Shown: positions 51,807 through 61,558, counted from the first letter of the stretch. The stretch: 64,000 bases of DNA from Bacillota bacterium (GCA_023421675.1 JAEZTC010000002.1:496001-560000); one strand, 5' to 3'. Notes: generated by a model not told the origin, from the sequence alone. Numbers and translations are program-made.

Positions 51807-52490
51807 TTAAAGCAGTCTAACAATCGGAACAATGACTATTTTAAATATACTTATAAGAAAATCTACTACAGGACCAAGTATTGCAGATATTATTCCAGGT
51901 CTGATTAGGATAATTGCAAGAAAAATTAAACCAATATAATTTTCATATTGCATCATCTTGAAATAATATTTGGAAGGTAAAAACCCCGATAATATTTTTG
52001 AACCGTCAAGAGGAGGCACCGGTATCAAATTGAAAACAGCAAGACTTAAATTTATAAAAAGCCCCAAAGTACTTAGTTGTATAAGGGACTTGTGAAAATT
52101 TAGTGCCGTATTACTTAAAATATCCGGGTTCCAAGCTTCTCTATAATAAAAGAAAGGAAATGCAAATATGAACGCAAGAAGTAAGTTTGACAGGGGACCT
52201 GCAAGACTTACAAGCATTGTTCCGGAACGTGCATTTTTATAATACCTAGGACTTATGGGAACAGGTTTTGCCCATCCGAAACCAAAGCCCTGCAAGCTTG
52301 ACACTATTATCATTAAAGTACCTAGCGGATCCAAATGCCTTATTGGATTTAATGTTAGTCTTCCAGCATTCCTTGCAGTAGGGTCACCAAGTTTATTGGA
52401 CACAAATGCATGCGAGAATTCATGAAACGCCAGTGAAAGAAGAACTATCGGAATAAGACATATATAATAGGTTATATCATGATTAAACAT
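51807..52490 (-). CDS. Site-2 protease family (M50) membrane peptidase
   Basis: A 227-residue protein with about five membrane helices. Zinc site HEFSH (HExxH) in SLAFHEFSHAFVSNKLGDPTARNAGRL and the third ligand in NLIPVPPLDGSKIL match the compact YwhC/Rip-type branch without PDZ domain. Intramembrane target unknown. In this branch it often neighbours trpS/scpA, as here. Confidence 0.9.
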   Translation of the reverse strand: MFNHDITYYICLIPIVLLSLAFHEFSHAFVSNKLGDPTARNAGRLTLNPIRHLDPLGTLMIIVSSLQGFGFGWAKPVPISPRYYKNARSGTMLVSLAGPLSNLLLAFIFAFPFFYYREAWNPDILSNTALNFHKSLIQLSTLGLFINLSLAVFNLIPVPPLDGSKILSGFLPSKYYFKMMQYENYIGLIFLAIILIRPGIISAILGPVVDFLISIFKIVIVPIVRLL

Positions 52491-52673
52491 TCAATTCACC
52501 GTGAAAATTACCTTTCCATATATGTTGCCTTAAGTTTCTATAACAACATATATTACTTAATATATAAGATAAGTTTTAAACCCACCTCATCTTATATTTG
52601 ATTTTTACCAATATTATGAACCTAATTATATCACAATAAACAGCTTACTGCTAAGACTGGGTTTGGTAAATTG

Positions 52674-53096
52674 CTAATTATGCAAATCACGTTCATAAAT
52701 ATGGAATGAAATAAGCCCATCATTTTCTATATTCTTAATTTCAGTCTTTACCGTGCCTGCATAACCCTTCTCGAAATACCCGATGATAACTTCGTCATGT
52801 TTTTCACCGTTTTTATCAAAATAATATAAGTGCATGGAATTTTCGCTAAAGTTTCCGTCCGGGTTAACATTTATATTTACACTTGAATGAGCTTTTACTA
52901 CAGGCAGGCTAATATCTTTTCCGTTATTGGAACATGTAATCTTCAAGCCTTCTGCATTTACGTCGGTTCTATTAACTACAGTAATATCAAAACCTTGACC
53001 CGAAATTAGATTAAGAAGAGGCTTACCGGCAAAAATTCCAAAGCATAATATTACTAATACTGCACAAACACATATAAAAATGATTCTTTTACTCAT
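52674..53096 (-). CDS. Membrane-anchored protein of unknown function
   Basis: A 140-residue protein from MSKRIIFICVCAVLVILCFGIFAG after AAAGGTG; one N-terminal helix or uncleaved signal and a beta-rich outer domain of about 110 residues. No family recognised. It lies between the M50 protease and dacF with gaps of more than 100 bp on each side. Confidence 0.7.
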   Translation of the reverse strand: MSKRIIFICVCAVLVILCFGIFAGKPLLNLISGQGFDITVVNRTDVNAEGLKITCSNNGKDISLPVVKAHSSVNINVNPDGNFSENSMHLYYFDKNGEKHDEVIIGYFEKGYAGTVKTEIKNIENDGLISFHIYERDLHN

Positions 53097-53190
53097 ATTT
53101 TCACCTTTAATAAAAAGATTTAAGTACTGCACTTATTTTACAATATTGCAGAAACAATTAACAGTATAATCCCTCAAATAACACAAAACA

Positions 53191-53214
53191 GACGCCATTT
53201 AATGACGCCTGCGT
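53191..53214 (-). terminator. Terminator of dacF
   Basis: CAGGCGTC and GGCGTCTG pair with two G-T positions; TTTTGTG follows on the minus strand. Confidence 0.6.
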
Positions 53215-53229
53215 AATACATTAATAGTA

Positions 53230-54441
53230 TTAAAGCCTTCCAAGATCAAACCATGAAATCATCATTCTGAAGAATAATCTTATAAAAGATGCATGTTCAA
53301 CCTTATTCTCGGCTACTACATCATATTTTCCTACTTCCTTGTCTCCAACCTTATATATTACCGTTCCAACTTTTTGACCGGCTTTAACCGGGGCTGTAAG
53401 ATCCTCTGCCATGTTAAGCTCACGCTGCACCTTGCTCTTTTCCCCTTTACCCAAAAGAAGCTTTACTTCATCAGGAAATACACCATTTACATCAAGGTAT
53501 ACACCCTTTTTAACAGAAATCTTTCCTGCTATTTCACCTTTGTCAGCCATTTTGATGGCCTCAAAGTTGGCGAATCCATAGTCCAGAAGCTTTCTTGCCT
53601 CTGCAAAGCGTGTGTTGGAATCAGGTTCTCCCAAAACGACAGCAATTAACTGAAGATTGTTTCTTTTTGCCGAAGCAGACAGGTTACAGCCAGCTTTGGC
53701 GGTAGTGCCGGTTTTCAGGCCGTTGCAGCCGGTATAATACCTGACAAGCTTATTTGTGTTATAAAGTGAGAAGGTATCATTTCTGAAGGTATCCTGCCAC
53801 CTGCATGTAAGTTCAAGTATTTTGGGATGTTTATTTATGAGTTCCTTGGACATTAATCCGATATCATAAGCACTGCTGTACTGACCGTCATCAGTCAAGC
53901 CGTTGCTGTCAAGAAAATGTGTGTCATTCATTCCAAGCTCTTTTGCCCTGTCATTCATTAACTGTACAAAAGTTTCTTCACTTCCTGAAACCTTTTCTGC
54001 CAGGGCCACTGCTGCATCATTAGCAGACTGAATTGCGACAGCCTTAAGCATATCCCATACCGAAAACTGTTCTCCAGGCTTGAGGTAAACCTGTGTACCT
54101 CCCATCCTGTAAGCATGTTCTGTAACAGGTACCATATCATCAAGTGAAAGCTTACCCTCACTGACACTTTCCATTACAAGAAGCATTGTCATAATCTTGG
54201 TAACACTTGCCATTGCAAGTTTTTCATGACTGTCCTTTTCAAAAAGCACATTTCCGGAAGCAGCATCGACTATAATCGCCGACTTAGCCTTTAACTCAAA
54301 TACACTGGTGTTTTTTTCAATTTTCGCTACGGTTACAGCATTATATTCATCTATATCGGTTTCGGCATTTACAGGAATAAAAGATATATTTAGAAGAAGA
54401 ACAACAGAAATTAAAATGCCTAATATGCGCTTCTTTGGCAA
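53230..54441 (-). CDS. dacF: D-alanyl-D-alanine carboxypeptidase DacF-type
   Basis: A 403-residue penicillin-binding protein. A signal peptide (about residues 1-27) is followed by the S11 peptidase domain with SxxK in MASVTKIMTM, SxN in QSANDAAVAL and KTG in GLKTGTTAKAG, then the PBP5 C-terminal domain and a terminal amphipathic helix (FIRLFFRMMISWF) that binds the membrane. It trims peptidoglycan pentapeptides. Position after deoB/pdp parallels Bacillus drm-pupG-dacF. Confidence 0.93.
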   Translation of the reverse strand: MPKKRILGILISVVLLLNISFIPVNAETDIDEYNAVTVAKIEKNTSVFELKAKSAIIVDAASGNVLFEKDSHEKLAMASVTKIMTMLLVMESVSEGKLSLDDMVPVTEHAYRMGGTQVYLKPGEQFSVWDMLKAVAIQSANDAAVALAEKVSGSEETFVQLMNDRAKELGMNDTHFLDSNGLTDDGQYSSAYDIGLMSKELINKHPKILELTCRWQDTFRNDTFSLYNTNKLVRYYTGCNGLKTGTTAKAGCNLSASAKRNNLQLIAVVLGEPDSNTRFAEARKLLDYGFANFEAIKMADKGEIAGKISVKKGVYLDVNGVFPDEVKLLLGKGEKSKVQRELNMAEDLTAPVKAGQKVGTVIYKVGDKEVGKYDVVAENKVEHASFIRLFFRMMISWFDLGRL

Positions 54442-54596
54442 TTACAACACCACCCTCTATTAGAGATAAATTATTCAGATTACTTTTCCGATGTGAATAA
54501 GGAATTGCTGTCTGAAGTATGAATAAGCCTGGTCCTGTACTATTCTTATGCCAAAGTGGTCTTGTATATGCTGTTTTGATATACCCGTTCAAGAAA

Positions 54597-54628
54597 AAAA
54601 GCAAACATTGTTTAACAATGCCTGCCCA
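54597..54628 (-). terminator. Terminator of pdp
   Basis: CATTGTT and AACAATG pair with an outer GCA/TGC; TTTTTTTC follows on the minus strand. Confidence 0.72.
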
Positions 54629-54645
54629 ATTAAATCAAATGATTA

Positions 54646-55947
54646 TTATTCGACGATTCCTAGAACAAGAGGCCTTTCAAGAGGCTTACTGTCCTGAATT
54701 TCAAACGCTTCCTTAAGAATATCAATTGCCTCATTGACTTTATCACTTCTGTTTGTAAACAGCTTTGCAATTACTTCACCTTTTCTAACCTTCATACCGG
54801 TCTTGCTGTTAAGGATTATTCCTGCAGAATAATCGATTGTCGCTTCCTTGGTCTCTCTTCCTGCTCCCAGCACCATGGATGCAATACCAAGCCTGTCAGT
54901 TCTTATATGTCCTATGTAGCCATCCTTGTCAGATATCAATTCAAAGCTGCCCTCAGCCTTGCCAAACAAATCATAGTTATTAATAACTTCTGGGTCACCC
55001 CCCTGATTGCCTATGAGTAACGATAGCTTTTCAAGTGCTTTTCCATTAAATATTGCTTCTTCTGCCTTATCCAAACAATATTTGTTATCTCCCAAACCTG
55101 CCAATTCAAGCATCTTTGCTGCAAGAATTCTGCATACTTCAGTTAAATCTTCGGGGCCTTTGCCTTTAAGTGTTTCTATAGCTTCTATAACCTCAAGTGA
55201 ATTACCTATCGCATTTCCAAGAGGTATATCCATATCTGTGATTACAGCACACGTCTTTCGTCCTACACTGCTGCCTATGTCAACCATTGCCTGTGCAAGC
55301 CTTCTTGAATCCTCTACAGTTTTCATAAAAGCACCGCTTCCGGTCTTTACATCAAGAACTATCCTGTCAGCCCCCGAAGCAATTTTCTTGCTCATTATAC
55401 TGCTTGCAATAAGGGATATATTGTTTACTGTTGCGGTTACATCACGAAGTGCATAAAGCTTTTTATCTGCAGGAGCCAGATTTCCTGTCTGACCGGCTAT
55501 AGAGATACTTGAAGTCTTTACATTAGCAATGAACTCTTCCCTTTTAAGCCCTGTTTTAAATCCGGGAATTGCTTCAAGCTTATCAATCGTTCCTCCTGTA
55601 TGACCCAAACCGCGGCCTGACATTTTTGCAACGGGAACACCACATGCAGCTACAATTGGAGCAACAATAAGGGTTGTTTTGTCACCTACACCGCCTGTAC
55701 TATGTTTGTCTACCTTAACTCCGGGGATATCAGAAAGATCTATCCTTTCACCTGAATCAGCCATTGCCATAGTTAGCTCGGCTGTTTCTTGCTCATTCAT
55801 ACCCTTAAGGAATATTGCCATAAGTAAAGCGGAAGCCTGATAATCTGGTATTGAACCTTCACAGTATCCCTTTATAAAATATTGTATCTCCTGACGAGAC
55901 AAGGATTGCCCGTCTCTTTTCTTTTCTATAATCTCATACATCCTCAT
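54646..55947 (-). CDS. pdp: Pyrimidine-nucleoside (thymidine) phosphorylase
   Basis: A 433-residue enzyme that splits thymidine, uridine or deoxyuridine with phosphate. It has DKHSTGGVGDKTTL near residue 80, SGRGLGHTGGTIDKLEAIPGF, and VKTGSGAFMKT with the conserved Lys, in the order of NP-II family enzymes. Its product deoxyribose/ribose-1-phosphate feeds DeoB, encoded directly upstream, so the pair performs nucleoside salvage. Confidence 0.95.
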   Translation of the reverse strand: MRMYEIIEKKRDGQSLSRQEIQYFIKGYCEGSIPDYQASALLMAIFLKGMNEQETAELTMAMADSGERIDLSDIPGVKVDKHSTGGVGDKTTLIVAPIVAACGVPVAKMSGRGLGHTGGTIDKLEAIPGFKTGLKREEFIANVKTSSISIAGQTGNLAPADKKLYALRDVTATVNNISLIASSIMSKKIASGADRIVLDVKTGSGAFMKTVEDSRRLAQAMVDIGSSVGRKTCAVITDMDIPLGNAIGNSLEVIEAIETLKGKGPEDLTEVCRILAAKMLELAGLGDNKYCLDKAEEAIFNGKALEKLSLLIGNQGGDPEVINNYDLFGKAEGSFELISDKDGYIGHIRTDRLGIASMVLGAGRETKEATIDYSAGIILNSKTGMKVRKGEVIAKLFTNRSDKVNEAIDILKEAFEIQDSKPLERPLVLGIVE

Positions 55948-55978
55948 GTCATCACATCCTGACGTAAGTATTAATTGT

Positions 55979-57148
55979 TTACTTAATAACCTGTTTCAAA
56001 AAGCTTATTCCGTTTGCTGGTTTATCAACTTCCAAATACTCTGCAACCGTTGCTCCAAGGTCTGCAAATGTGCTTCTTATTCCAAGGTTTATACCCGGTT
56101 TTACATTGTTACCATATATGAATACGGGTACATATTCCCTTGAGTGATCTGTACTTGGTGTTGTCGGATCACAGCCATGGTCTGCGGTAATTATCAATAT
56201 ATCCTCATTCGCAAGATTTTTTATAATTTCAGGTATTCTTTCATCAAATTCCCGTAAAGCCTGTGCATAGCCTTCAACATTATTCCTGTGCCCGAACTGC
56301 ATATCAAAATCAACCAGATTGGTAAATATTAGTCCATTGAACGTTTCTTTCATATATTCAAGTGTTTTATCAACCCCGTCCATGTTATTGTGAATATGGA
56401 CCGAATCAGATATTCCCTGCCCGCTGTAAATATCATTTATTTTACCTACTGCTTTTACCTGTAAGCCTTTTCCCTTGATTAGATCAAGCACTGTTGTTTG
56501 GATAGGCTTAAGAGAGAAGTCATGACGCCTGTCTGTACGCGTATAATTGCCTTCTGTTCCTACAAACGGTCTTGCTATTACTCTTCCAACAGCATGTTCT
56601 CCAACCAGTATATCTCTTGCAATCCTACACATTTCATAGAGTCTTTCTATAGGAATGACTTCTTCATGAGCTGCAATCTGAAATACGCTGTCAGCTGAGG
56701 TATAAACAATTGGGTACCCTGTTTTTACATGTTCTACACCCAGCTGTTTTATGATTTCTGTACCGCTGGCCGGGTAATTGCCAAGTGTTTTTGTTCCAAT
56801 AGCTTTTTCAAATTTATCCAGTACCTCTCCGGGAAAACCATCCGGGTAAACAGGGAAGGCTTGGGGAAGTATTATGCCCATTATCTCCCAATGTCCTGTT
56901 GTAGTATCCTTACCTGCGGATACTTCAGCCATTTTTCCAAAACTGCCTATAGGCTGAGGCTCAGCTTTATAACCTTTACTTCCATCTATATTTCCAAGAC
57001 CTAACTTTTGAAGATTTCTCAATTCAAACCCGGGTGTTTTTTCAGCAATATTGCCAAGGGTATTGCTTCCAACATCGCCATACCTGTCGGCATCCGGCAG
57101 TTCTCCAATCCCTACACTGTCCATAACTATCACTATTGCTCTTTTCAT
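55979..57148 (-). CDS. deoB: Phosphopentomutase
   Basis: A 389-residue alkaline-phosphatase-superfamily mutase that converts (deoxy)ribose-1-phosphate to the 5-phosphate. Metal ligands are in VIVMDSVGIGELPDA, DKDTTTGHWEIMG region (AGKDTTTGHWE), and LIITADHGCDPTTPSTDHSREYVP. GGAGGA precedes the ATG. It lies 31 bp upstream of pdp. Confidence 0.96.
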   Translation of the reverse strand: MKRAIVIVMDSVGIGELPDADRYGDVGSNTLGNIAEKTPGFELRNLQKLGLGNIDGSKGYKAEPQPIGSFGKMAEVSAGKDTTTGHWEIMGIILPQAFPVYPDGFPGEVLDKFEKAIGTKTLGNYPASGTEIIKQLGVEHVKTGYPIVYTSADSVFQIAAHEEVIPIERLYEMCRIARDILVGEHAVGRVIARPFVGTEGNYTRTDRRHDFSLKPIQTTVLDLIKGKGLQVKAVGKINDIYSGQGISDSVHIHNNMDGVDKTLEYMKETFNGLIFTNLVDFDMQFGHRNNVEGYAQALREFDERIPEIIKNLANEDILIITADHGCDPTTPSTDHSREYVPVFIYGNNVKPGINLGIRSTFADLGATVAEYLEVDKPANGISFLKQVIK

Positions 57149-57221
57149 ATTAAAATCCTCCGGAATGTATATTATTCTTGTTTATAAGTATAATTATATC
57201 TTTTTTTGATACAAAATATAA

Positions 57222-57250
57222 GAGGACAATTCCATTTATGGAATGTCCTC
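57222..57250 (-). terminator. Hairpin terminator after xerD
   Basis: GAGGACATTCCA pairs with TGGAATGTCCTC apart from one bulged base; on the minus strand TTATATTTTG follows. Confidence 0.65.
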
Positions 57251-57273
57251 CTAATATAGCCATACTACAACCT

Positions 57274-58158
57274 CTACGCTCTTGGGTGTGTCTTTTTGTA
57301 GATTTCCTTTATTTTATTTTTTGCTATTTGGGCATATATCTGAGTTGATGATATGTCCGAATGCCCCAGCATTTCCTGTATTGATCTTAAGTCAGCCCCG
57401 TTCTCAAGCAGATGAGCCGCAAAGGAATGTCTTAAAGTATGTGGGGTTATATCCTTGCTAATCTTAGCCTGGTTTTTATACTGCTTTATAATCTTCCAGA
57501 AGCCTTGTCTTGTAAGTCTTTTGCCGTTGATATTAACAAACAGGGCTTTTTCATCATTCCTTTGTACAAGAAGCTCTCTCGCTTTGCTCAAGTACTCCTG
57601 GAGAGCTGAGATAGCTATTGAACCGATAGGTATCATTCTTTCCCGGTTGCCTTTGTTACACCTGATAAAACTCATGTCCATGTTAATATCAGTTATATCA
57701 AGATTAATTAATTCTGATACTCTGATACCTGTTGCATAAAGCAGTTCAAGCATTGCCTTGTCCCTGTAACCCTTTAAATCTGTACATTTTGGCTGGTCAA
57801 GCAGCAACTCCACTTCTTTGGTTGAAAGTATCTGTGGCAGCTTCTTCTCAACCTTAGGTGACTCAAGGTCTGATGTAGGGTCATTGTCAATCATTTTAAT
57901 CTTTGCAATGTACTGGTAAAAAGATCTGATTGATGCAAGATTCCTTGATATTGTCGAAGTCGCACGGCCTTTCTTCTGAAGGCTTAACAAATATGCAATT
58001 ATTGTAGTTTTATTAGTGCTGGATATGTTTTGGAGGTTAATCTCGTTTAAATAGTTTATGTATTGTTCAATATCTCTCTTATACGACTGCAGTGTATTCA
58101 ATGAAAGACGCTTATCCCTTTCAAGAAAAGTAACAAATTTCTGTACTAAAGCTTCCAT
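57274..58158 (-). CDS. xerD: Site-specific tyrosine recombinase XerD
   Basis: A 294-residue recombinase. The N-terminal SAM-like domain (TLQSYKRDIEQYINYL) is followed by the catalytic domain with Arg in YATGIRVSELI, Lys/His in HTLRHSFAAHLLENGADLR, His in LGHSDI and Tyr in STQIYAQI. It resolves chromosome dimers at dif with a XerC partner. Position between spoIIM and deoB matches the Bacillus xerD (ripX) locus and argues for the housekeeping enzyme rather than a mobile integrase. Confidence 0.92.
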   Translation of the reverse strand: MEALVQKFVTFLERDKRLSLNTLQSYKRDIEQYINYLNEINLQNISSTNKTTIIAYLLSLQKKGRATSTISRNLASIRSFYQYIAKIKMIDNDPTSDLESPKVEKKLPQILSTKEVELLLDQPKCTDLKGYRDKAMLELLYATGIRVSELINLDITDINMDMSFIRCNKGNRERMIPIGSIAISALQEYLSKARELLVQRNDEKALFVNINGKRLTRQGFWKIIKQYKNQAKISKDITPHTLRHSFAAHLLENGADLRSIQEMLGHSDISSTQIYAQIAKNKIKEIYKKTHPRA

Positions 58159-58402
58159 TAACCAACTACTCCTTTTTTATATAAATTAATCTTAACATAT
58201 GTCCTGTTAATTATATACAAATACACAATTGATTTTAATATAAAATAATACATTTTAAAAGAAAATTTTTCAAAAATATATAAATAATTCTTTCTAAGTA
58301 ATTTTTAATTGATTTAATATGTAATTGTTTCTTGTATAATTTCTATAATGAATTATTAACCTTTATATTTTGGGTTATACATAATCTTCCACCATAATTT
58401 TT

Positions 58403-59044
58403 TTATCCTGTAACTGCAGGAGCTATTAACCTAACAAACAGCGGTATGATATATACTTCTACCAGTATTCCTACAAATATTACTGCCGTAAAAAACAGAG
58501 TAACCATGGAATAAGCTGCAAAGTTGGATTTTAAACTTTCCTTGAACATACTTTTTATTGATTTACTCTTTATAATATTTAAAGAAAAATTGATACCATT
58601 AACACTAAGTGCTAAAAGGCAAGGTACAATAATCAACTCTTTGGGCAGTATTGCAAGCAATGTAAACAGCACTCCCTTAAAGCCTAAGGACTGTATTATG
58701 AACCCTGCTGTAAACCCTGTTATGAACCCCCTTATGCCTATAAGGAGATAAATAAATGGTATTCCTATAATGGTCATTCCCAGAACCCAGAGAGCTCCTA
58801 TTATTTTTATGTTTTCCAGTAATGCTGCATTAAGTATCTCTCCGCTGTCCAGATTTTGGTTTCCCAAAAGCTTCAAAAAGCCCTGAAAATAATTTGAAAG
58901 TTCATCTCCCTGTGTTGTACTTAATCCGTTTACAGTAAAAGCACCTGCTGAGATTCCTATTACAAATGCAAGAAATAAAAAAATGTATTTATTGGAATTG
59001 TTCTTAACGTGCATCAACAGTGTTTTCCGTACTTTTGAAAACAA
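58403..59044 (-). CDS. spoIIM: Stage II sporulation protein M
   Basis: A 213-residue membrane protein with about five helices. FLAFVIGISAGAFTVNGLS and IRGFITGFTAGFIIQSLGFKGVLFTLLAILPKELIIVP are SpoIIM signatures. With SpoIID and SpoIIP it drives septal peptidoglycan removal during engulfment. In Bacillus it also lies between nudF and xerD. Confidence 0.94.
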   Translation of the reverse strand: MFSKVRKTLLMHVKNNSNKYIFLFLAFVIGISAGAFTVNGLSTTQGDELSNYFQGFLKLLGNQNLDSGEILNAALLENIKIIGALWVLGMTIIGIPFIYLLIGIRGFITGFTAGFIIQSLGFKGVLFTLLAILPKELIIVPCLLALSVNGINFSLNIIKSKSIKSMFKESLKSNFAAYSMVTLFFTAVIFVGILVEVYIIPLFVRLIAPAVTG

Positions 59045-59107
59045 TTTTATTACCTCTTCTGCATTAAAATTAAGGACTATTTATTAAAAATTCTATGCCG
59101 CATAAAT

Positions 59108-59147
59108 AAAAAAAATTACAATATGTAAAACATATTGCAATTTTTTT
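59108..59147. terminator. Bidirectional-looking terminator between nudF and spoIIM
   Basis: AAAAAAATT-CAATATG and CATATTG-AATTTTTTT pair with a 5-nt loop, giving both an A-tract and a T-tract. Confidence 0.75.
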
Positions 59148-59187
59148 AGTAAACCTTATTAATCATAATTAATTTTATTTGATTATT

Positions 59188-59739
59188 TTAATCCATACTG
59201 ATTTCACCTTTTACTATTTTATCGGCGAGCAGTATTCCTATAATGGTTTTTGAATCAGTTATTTCATGTTTCAAAACCATATCTACAAGCTTATTTACGG
59301 ATATTTTTTCGCTTGAAATGAATTCATCCTCATCTGCATGGGCTTCACCTTGGGTAAGCTCCGTTGCTGCATATATATGAAGAATTTCATTTGAAAACCC
59401 TGGCGTTGAATAAACACTTACAAGGTGTTTAACCTTTTTTGCAGTCAGTCCTGTTTCTTCTGTAAGCTCACGCTTTGCACACTCAATAGGTTCCTCTCCC
59501 GGGTCCAGCTTACCAGCAGGCACTTCCAAAGTTTCCTGCTCTATCGGCTTCCTGTACTGCCTTACCATATAAACTTCACCGTTGTCACTGATAGGAATAA
59601 CTACAGATGCTCCTGGATGCGTAATAATATCCCTTGTGGCTTTTTTTCCGTCAGGCAGTAAAACTTCCAGGCTCTCTACATTAATGATTTTGCCTGAGTA
59701 AATATGCTTTTCACTTAGTGTTTTTTCGAAATATTCCAT
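59188..59739 (-). CDS. nudF: NUDIX hydrolase, ADP-ribose pyrophosphatase type
   Basis: A 183-residue enzyme. The Nudix box is GKLDPGEEPIECAKRELTEETGL with the REx2EE metal helix. The N-terminal YEKTLSEKHIYSGKIINVE-type swap domain and VRQYRKPIEQETLEVPAG are the ADP-ribose pyrophosphatase pattern. It lies upstream of spoIIM, as in Bacillus. Confidence 0.9.
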   Translation of the reverse strand: MEYFEKTLSEKHIYSGKIINVESLEVLLPDGKKATRDIITHPGASVVIPISDNGEVYMVRQYRKPIEQETLEVPAGKLDPGEEPIECAKRELTEETGLTAKKVKHLVSVYSTPGFSNEILHIYAATELTQGEAHADEDEFISSEKISVNKLVDMVLKHEITDSKTIIGILLADKIVKGEISMD

Positions 59740-59807
59740 GGCTCCTCCATTAAATTTTCTGTAATAAAACCTGTCCTTTTGAATATCCTAAAAGAGAGGT
59801 GTTGTCC

Positions 59808-59948
59808 ATGCTGCAAATTATACATAAAAACAATATATATATGTTTGGAAAATTCTCCGAAATAACTCATCAGCTTAAAGAGCTGTCAAATGAGTATACC
59901 CTGGTTAAGGATTTGCTTACAGATGAAGCATCAAAAATGGAGAACTAA
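59808..59948 (+). CDS. 46-residue small protein
   Basis: A short frame on the opposite strand to its neighbours: MLQIIHKNNIYMFGKFSEI then THQLKELSNEYTLVKDLLTDEASKMEN. GAGAGGTG lies seven bases before the ATG. The second half is a strong amphipathic helix with heptad spacing, suggesting a small coiled coil. It ends 4 bp inside the rnhA 3' end (convergent overlap). No family is recognised. Confidence 0.55.
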   Translation: MLQIIHKNNIYMFGKFSEITHQLKELSNEYTLVKDLLTDEASKMEN

Positions 59949-60391
59949 CCATTTTTCCTGTTATTCTTTATTTCATCGGTTGCCAGTTTATCGCATCTGT
60001 TGTTGTATTCATTATCTGCATGGCCTTTTACTTTTATCCACTTTATTTTGTGTAATGTATTAAGTGAATCAAGCTCTTTCCACAAATCAGAATTCTTGAC
60101 TTCCTCCTTACTGGAATTGATCCACCCGTTTTTCTTCCAATTAACAAGCCAGAACTTTTCAAAAGCATTTATCAGATAGGCACTGTCGCTGTACAGTTCA
60201 ACCTCACAAGGCTCCTTCAGAGCTTTTAAGCCTTTAATCGCTGCTGTAAGCTCCATTTTGTTATTTGTGGTGTTTTCTTCATAACCGGACAGTTCTCTCT
60301 CCACTTCACCGAATTTTAATATAGCAGCCCAACCGCCGTTTCCGGGATTTCCGGAACACGCACCGTCAGTGTAGATAATTACCTTTTTCAT
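59945..60391 (-). CDS. rnhA: Ribonuclease HI
   Basis: A 148-residue RNase HI of typical length, degrading RNA in RNA-DNA hybrids. Catalytic residues are visible as IYTDGACSGNPG (Asp), NKMELTAAIKGL (Glu), YSDSAYL (Asp) and KGHADNEYNNRCDKLA (His, Asp). It starts 12 bp downstream of proC. Confidence 0.96.
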   Translation of the reverse strand: MKKVIIYTDGACSGNPGNGGWAAILKFGEVERELSGYEENTTNNKMELTAAIKGLKALKEPCEVELYSDSAYLINAFEKFWLVNWKKNGWINSSKEEVKNSDLWKELDSLNTLHKIKWIKVKGHADNEYNNRCDKLATDEIKNNRKNG

Positions 60392-60403
60392 CAGTCCTCC
60401 GGT

Positions 60404-61216
60404 TTAACCGTAAATTTTTCCTATTTCTTTAGCTCTTCTTGTGCATTCATTCATTGCTTCAATGACTGCATACCTGAAACCATTCTTTTCAAGAGCGCTT
60501 ACAGCCTCAATAGTTGTTCCCGCAGGAGAACATACCGCATCCTTAAGCTCTGCCGGATGTGTTCCTGTATCAAGAACCATCTTTGCAGAACCATAAACAG
60601 CCTGTGCGGCAAATTTATATGCGAGGTGTCTCGGTATACCGGAAAGTACAGCTGCATCAGCCATTGCCTCAATAAACATGAATACATAAGCAGGACTGCT
60701 GCCTGTAAGTGCAGTTACCTCACTCATCAGCTTTTCCTCAAGGAATTCAACCTTGCCTACACTTTCAAAAAGCTTTGTAACCTGGTCTGCTTCTTCCTTA
60801 GTGACCTCTTTACCATAAGTTAAAAGAGTCATACCTTCACTCACAAGAGCAGGAGTGTTAGGCATTACACGTACTACCTTTTTATCTTCACCTATAATGC
60901 TTTTATAAAAGCTTATAGGAATTCCTACCGCAATAGATGCAAGTATTTTATTTTTAAACTTGTCCTTACAGTCTTCAAGTGCAGTTTTTATTATATTCGG
61001 CTTTACGGCAAGAATAATAATGTCGCAGATTTCAACAAGCTGTGAATTTGAATCTATTGCAACAGCACCTGTGCTGCTGCTTAAAGCCGCCTGCTTTTCC
61101 TTATCAACATCAAATATATATACATTCTGAGCCGGAACAGTTCCCGATTCAATTATTCCTTTTACAAGTGCCGTTCCCATATTGCCTGTACCGATAAATC
61201 CAACCTTGACGTTCAT
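60404..61216 (-). CDS. proC: Pyrroline-5-carboxylate reductase
   Basis: A 270-residue enzyme for the last step of proline synthesis. VGFIGTGNMGTALVKGI is the NAD(P)H motif, VVRVMPNTPALV, ALTGSSPAYVFMFIEAMADAAV and HPAELKDAVCSPAGTTIEAV are the substrate and dimer blocks. I chose ATG 61216 after GGAGAG over an upstream in-frame ATG inside the ribosome site. Confidence 0.95.
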   Translation of the reverse strand: MNVKVGFIGTGNMGTALVKGIIESGTVPAQNVYIFDVDKEKQAALSSSTGAVAIDSNSQLVEICDIIILAVKPNIIKTALEDCKDKFKNKILASIAVGIPISFYKSIIGEDKKVVRVMPNTPALVSEGMTLLTYGKEVTKEEADQVTKLFESVGKVEFLEEKLMSEVTALTGSSPAYVFMFIEAMADAAVLSGIPRHLAYKFAAQAVYGSAKMVLDTGTHPAELKDAVCSPAGTTIEAVSALEKNGFRYAVIEAMNECTRRAKEIGKIYG

Positions 61217-61439
61217 AAATCCACTCTCCATCCATTATTGTCTTTTATATTAAGAAGTTATTGTTTCAAGGCTTTCAAGGTAAATTTTACTTTGAAAACC
61301 ATAATAAGCAATGTATATATAATACCATAAAACAAATAAAAAAGAATATGAGTTTTAAGTATAAGCAAGCATTAAATATTATTAATAAGTATGCCGAACC
61401 TATGTATATAAAAATTATTTTTAAAGTGCTTATCTTCTA

Positions 61440-61469
61440 TTGACACTTCGTGCGGGTGTATTGTATACT
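61440..61469 (+). promoter_or_regulatory. Promoter of tRNA-Trp
   Basis: TTGACA and TATACT separated by 18 bp, ending 14 bp before the mature tRNA. Confidence 0.78.
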
Positions 61470-61483
61470 AGTTATTGTCTCTT

Positions 61484-61558
61484 AGGGGAGTGGCTCAATG
61501 GTAGAGCAATGGTCTCCAAAACCATTGGTTGCGTGTTCGAATCGCGTCTCCCCTGCCA
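61484..61558 (+). tRNA. tRNA-Trp (anticodon CCA)
   Basis: Acceptor AGGGGAG/CTCCCCT, anticodon stem ATGGT/ACCAT with loop CTCCAAA giving anticodon CCA, T arm GTTCGAATC, discriminator G and encoded CCA. A perfect terminator follows. Confidence 0.97.

Noticed and set aside
57274..58158. XerD as the integrase of a mobile element
   Set aside because: Its position among spoIIM, deoB and dacF is the conserved housekeeping locus, and there is no att-like repeat nearby.
61261..61443. 60-codon plus-strand frame upstream of tRNA-Trp
   Set aside because: Lys/Asn/Ile-rich AT-driven frame with no ribosome site; it ends inside the tRNA promoter.
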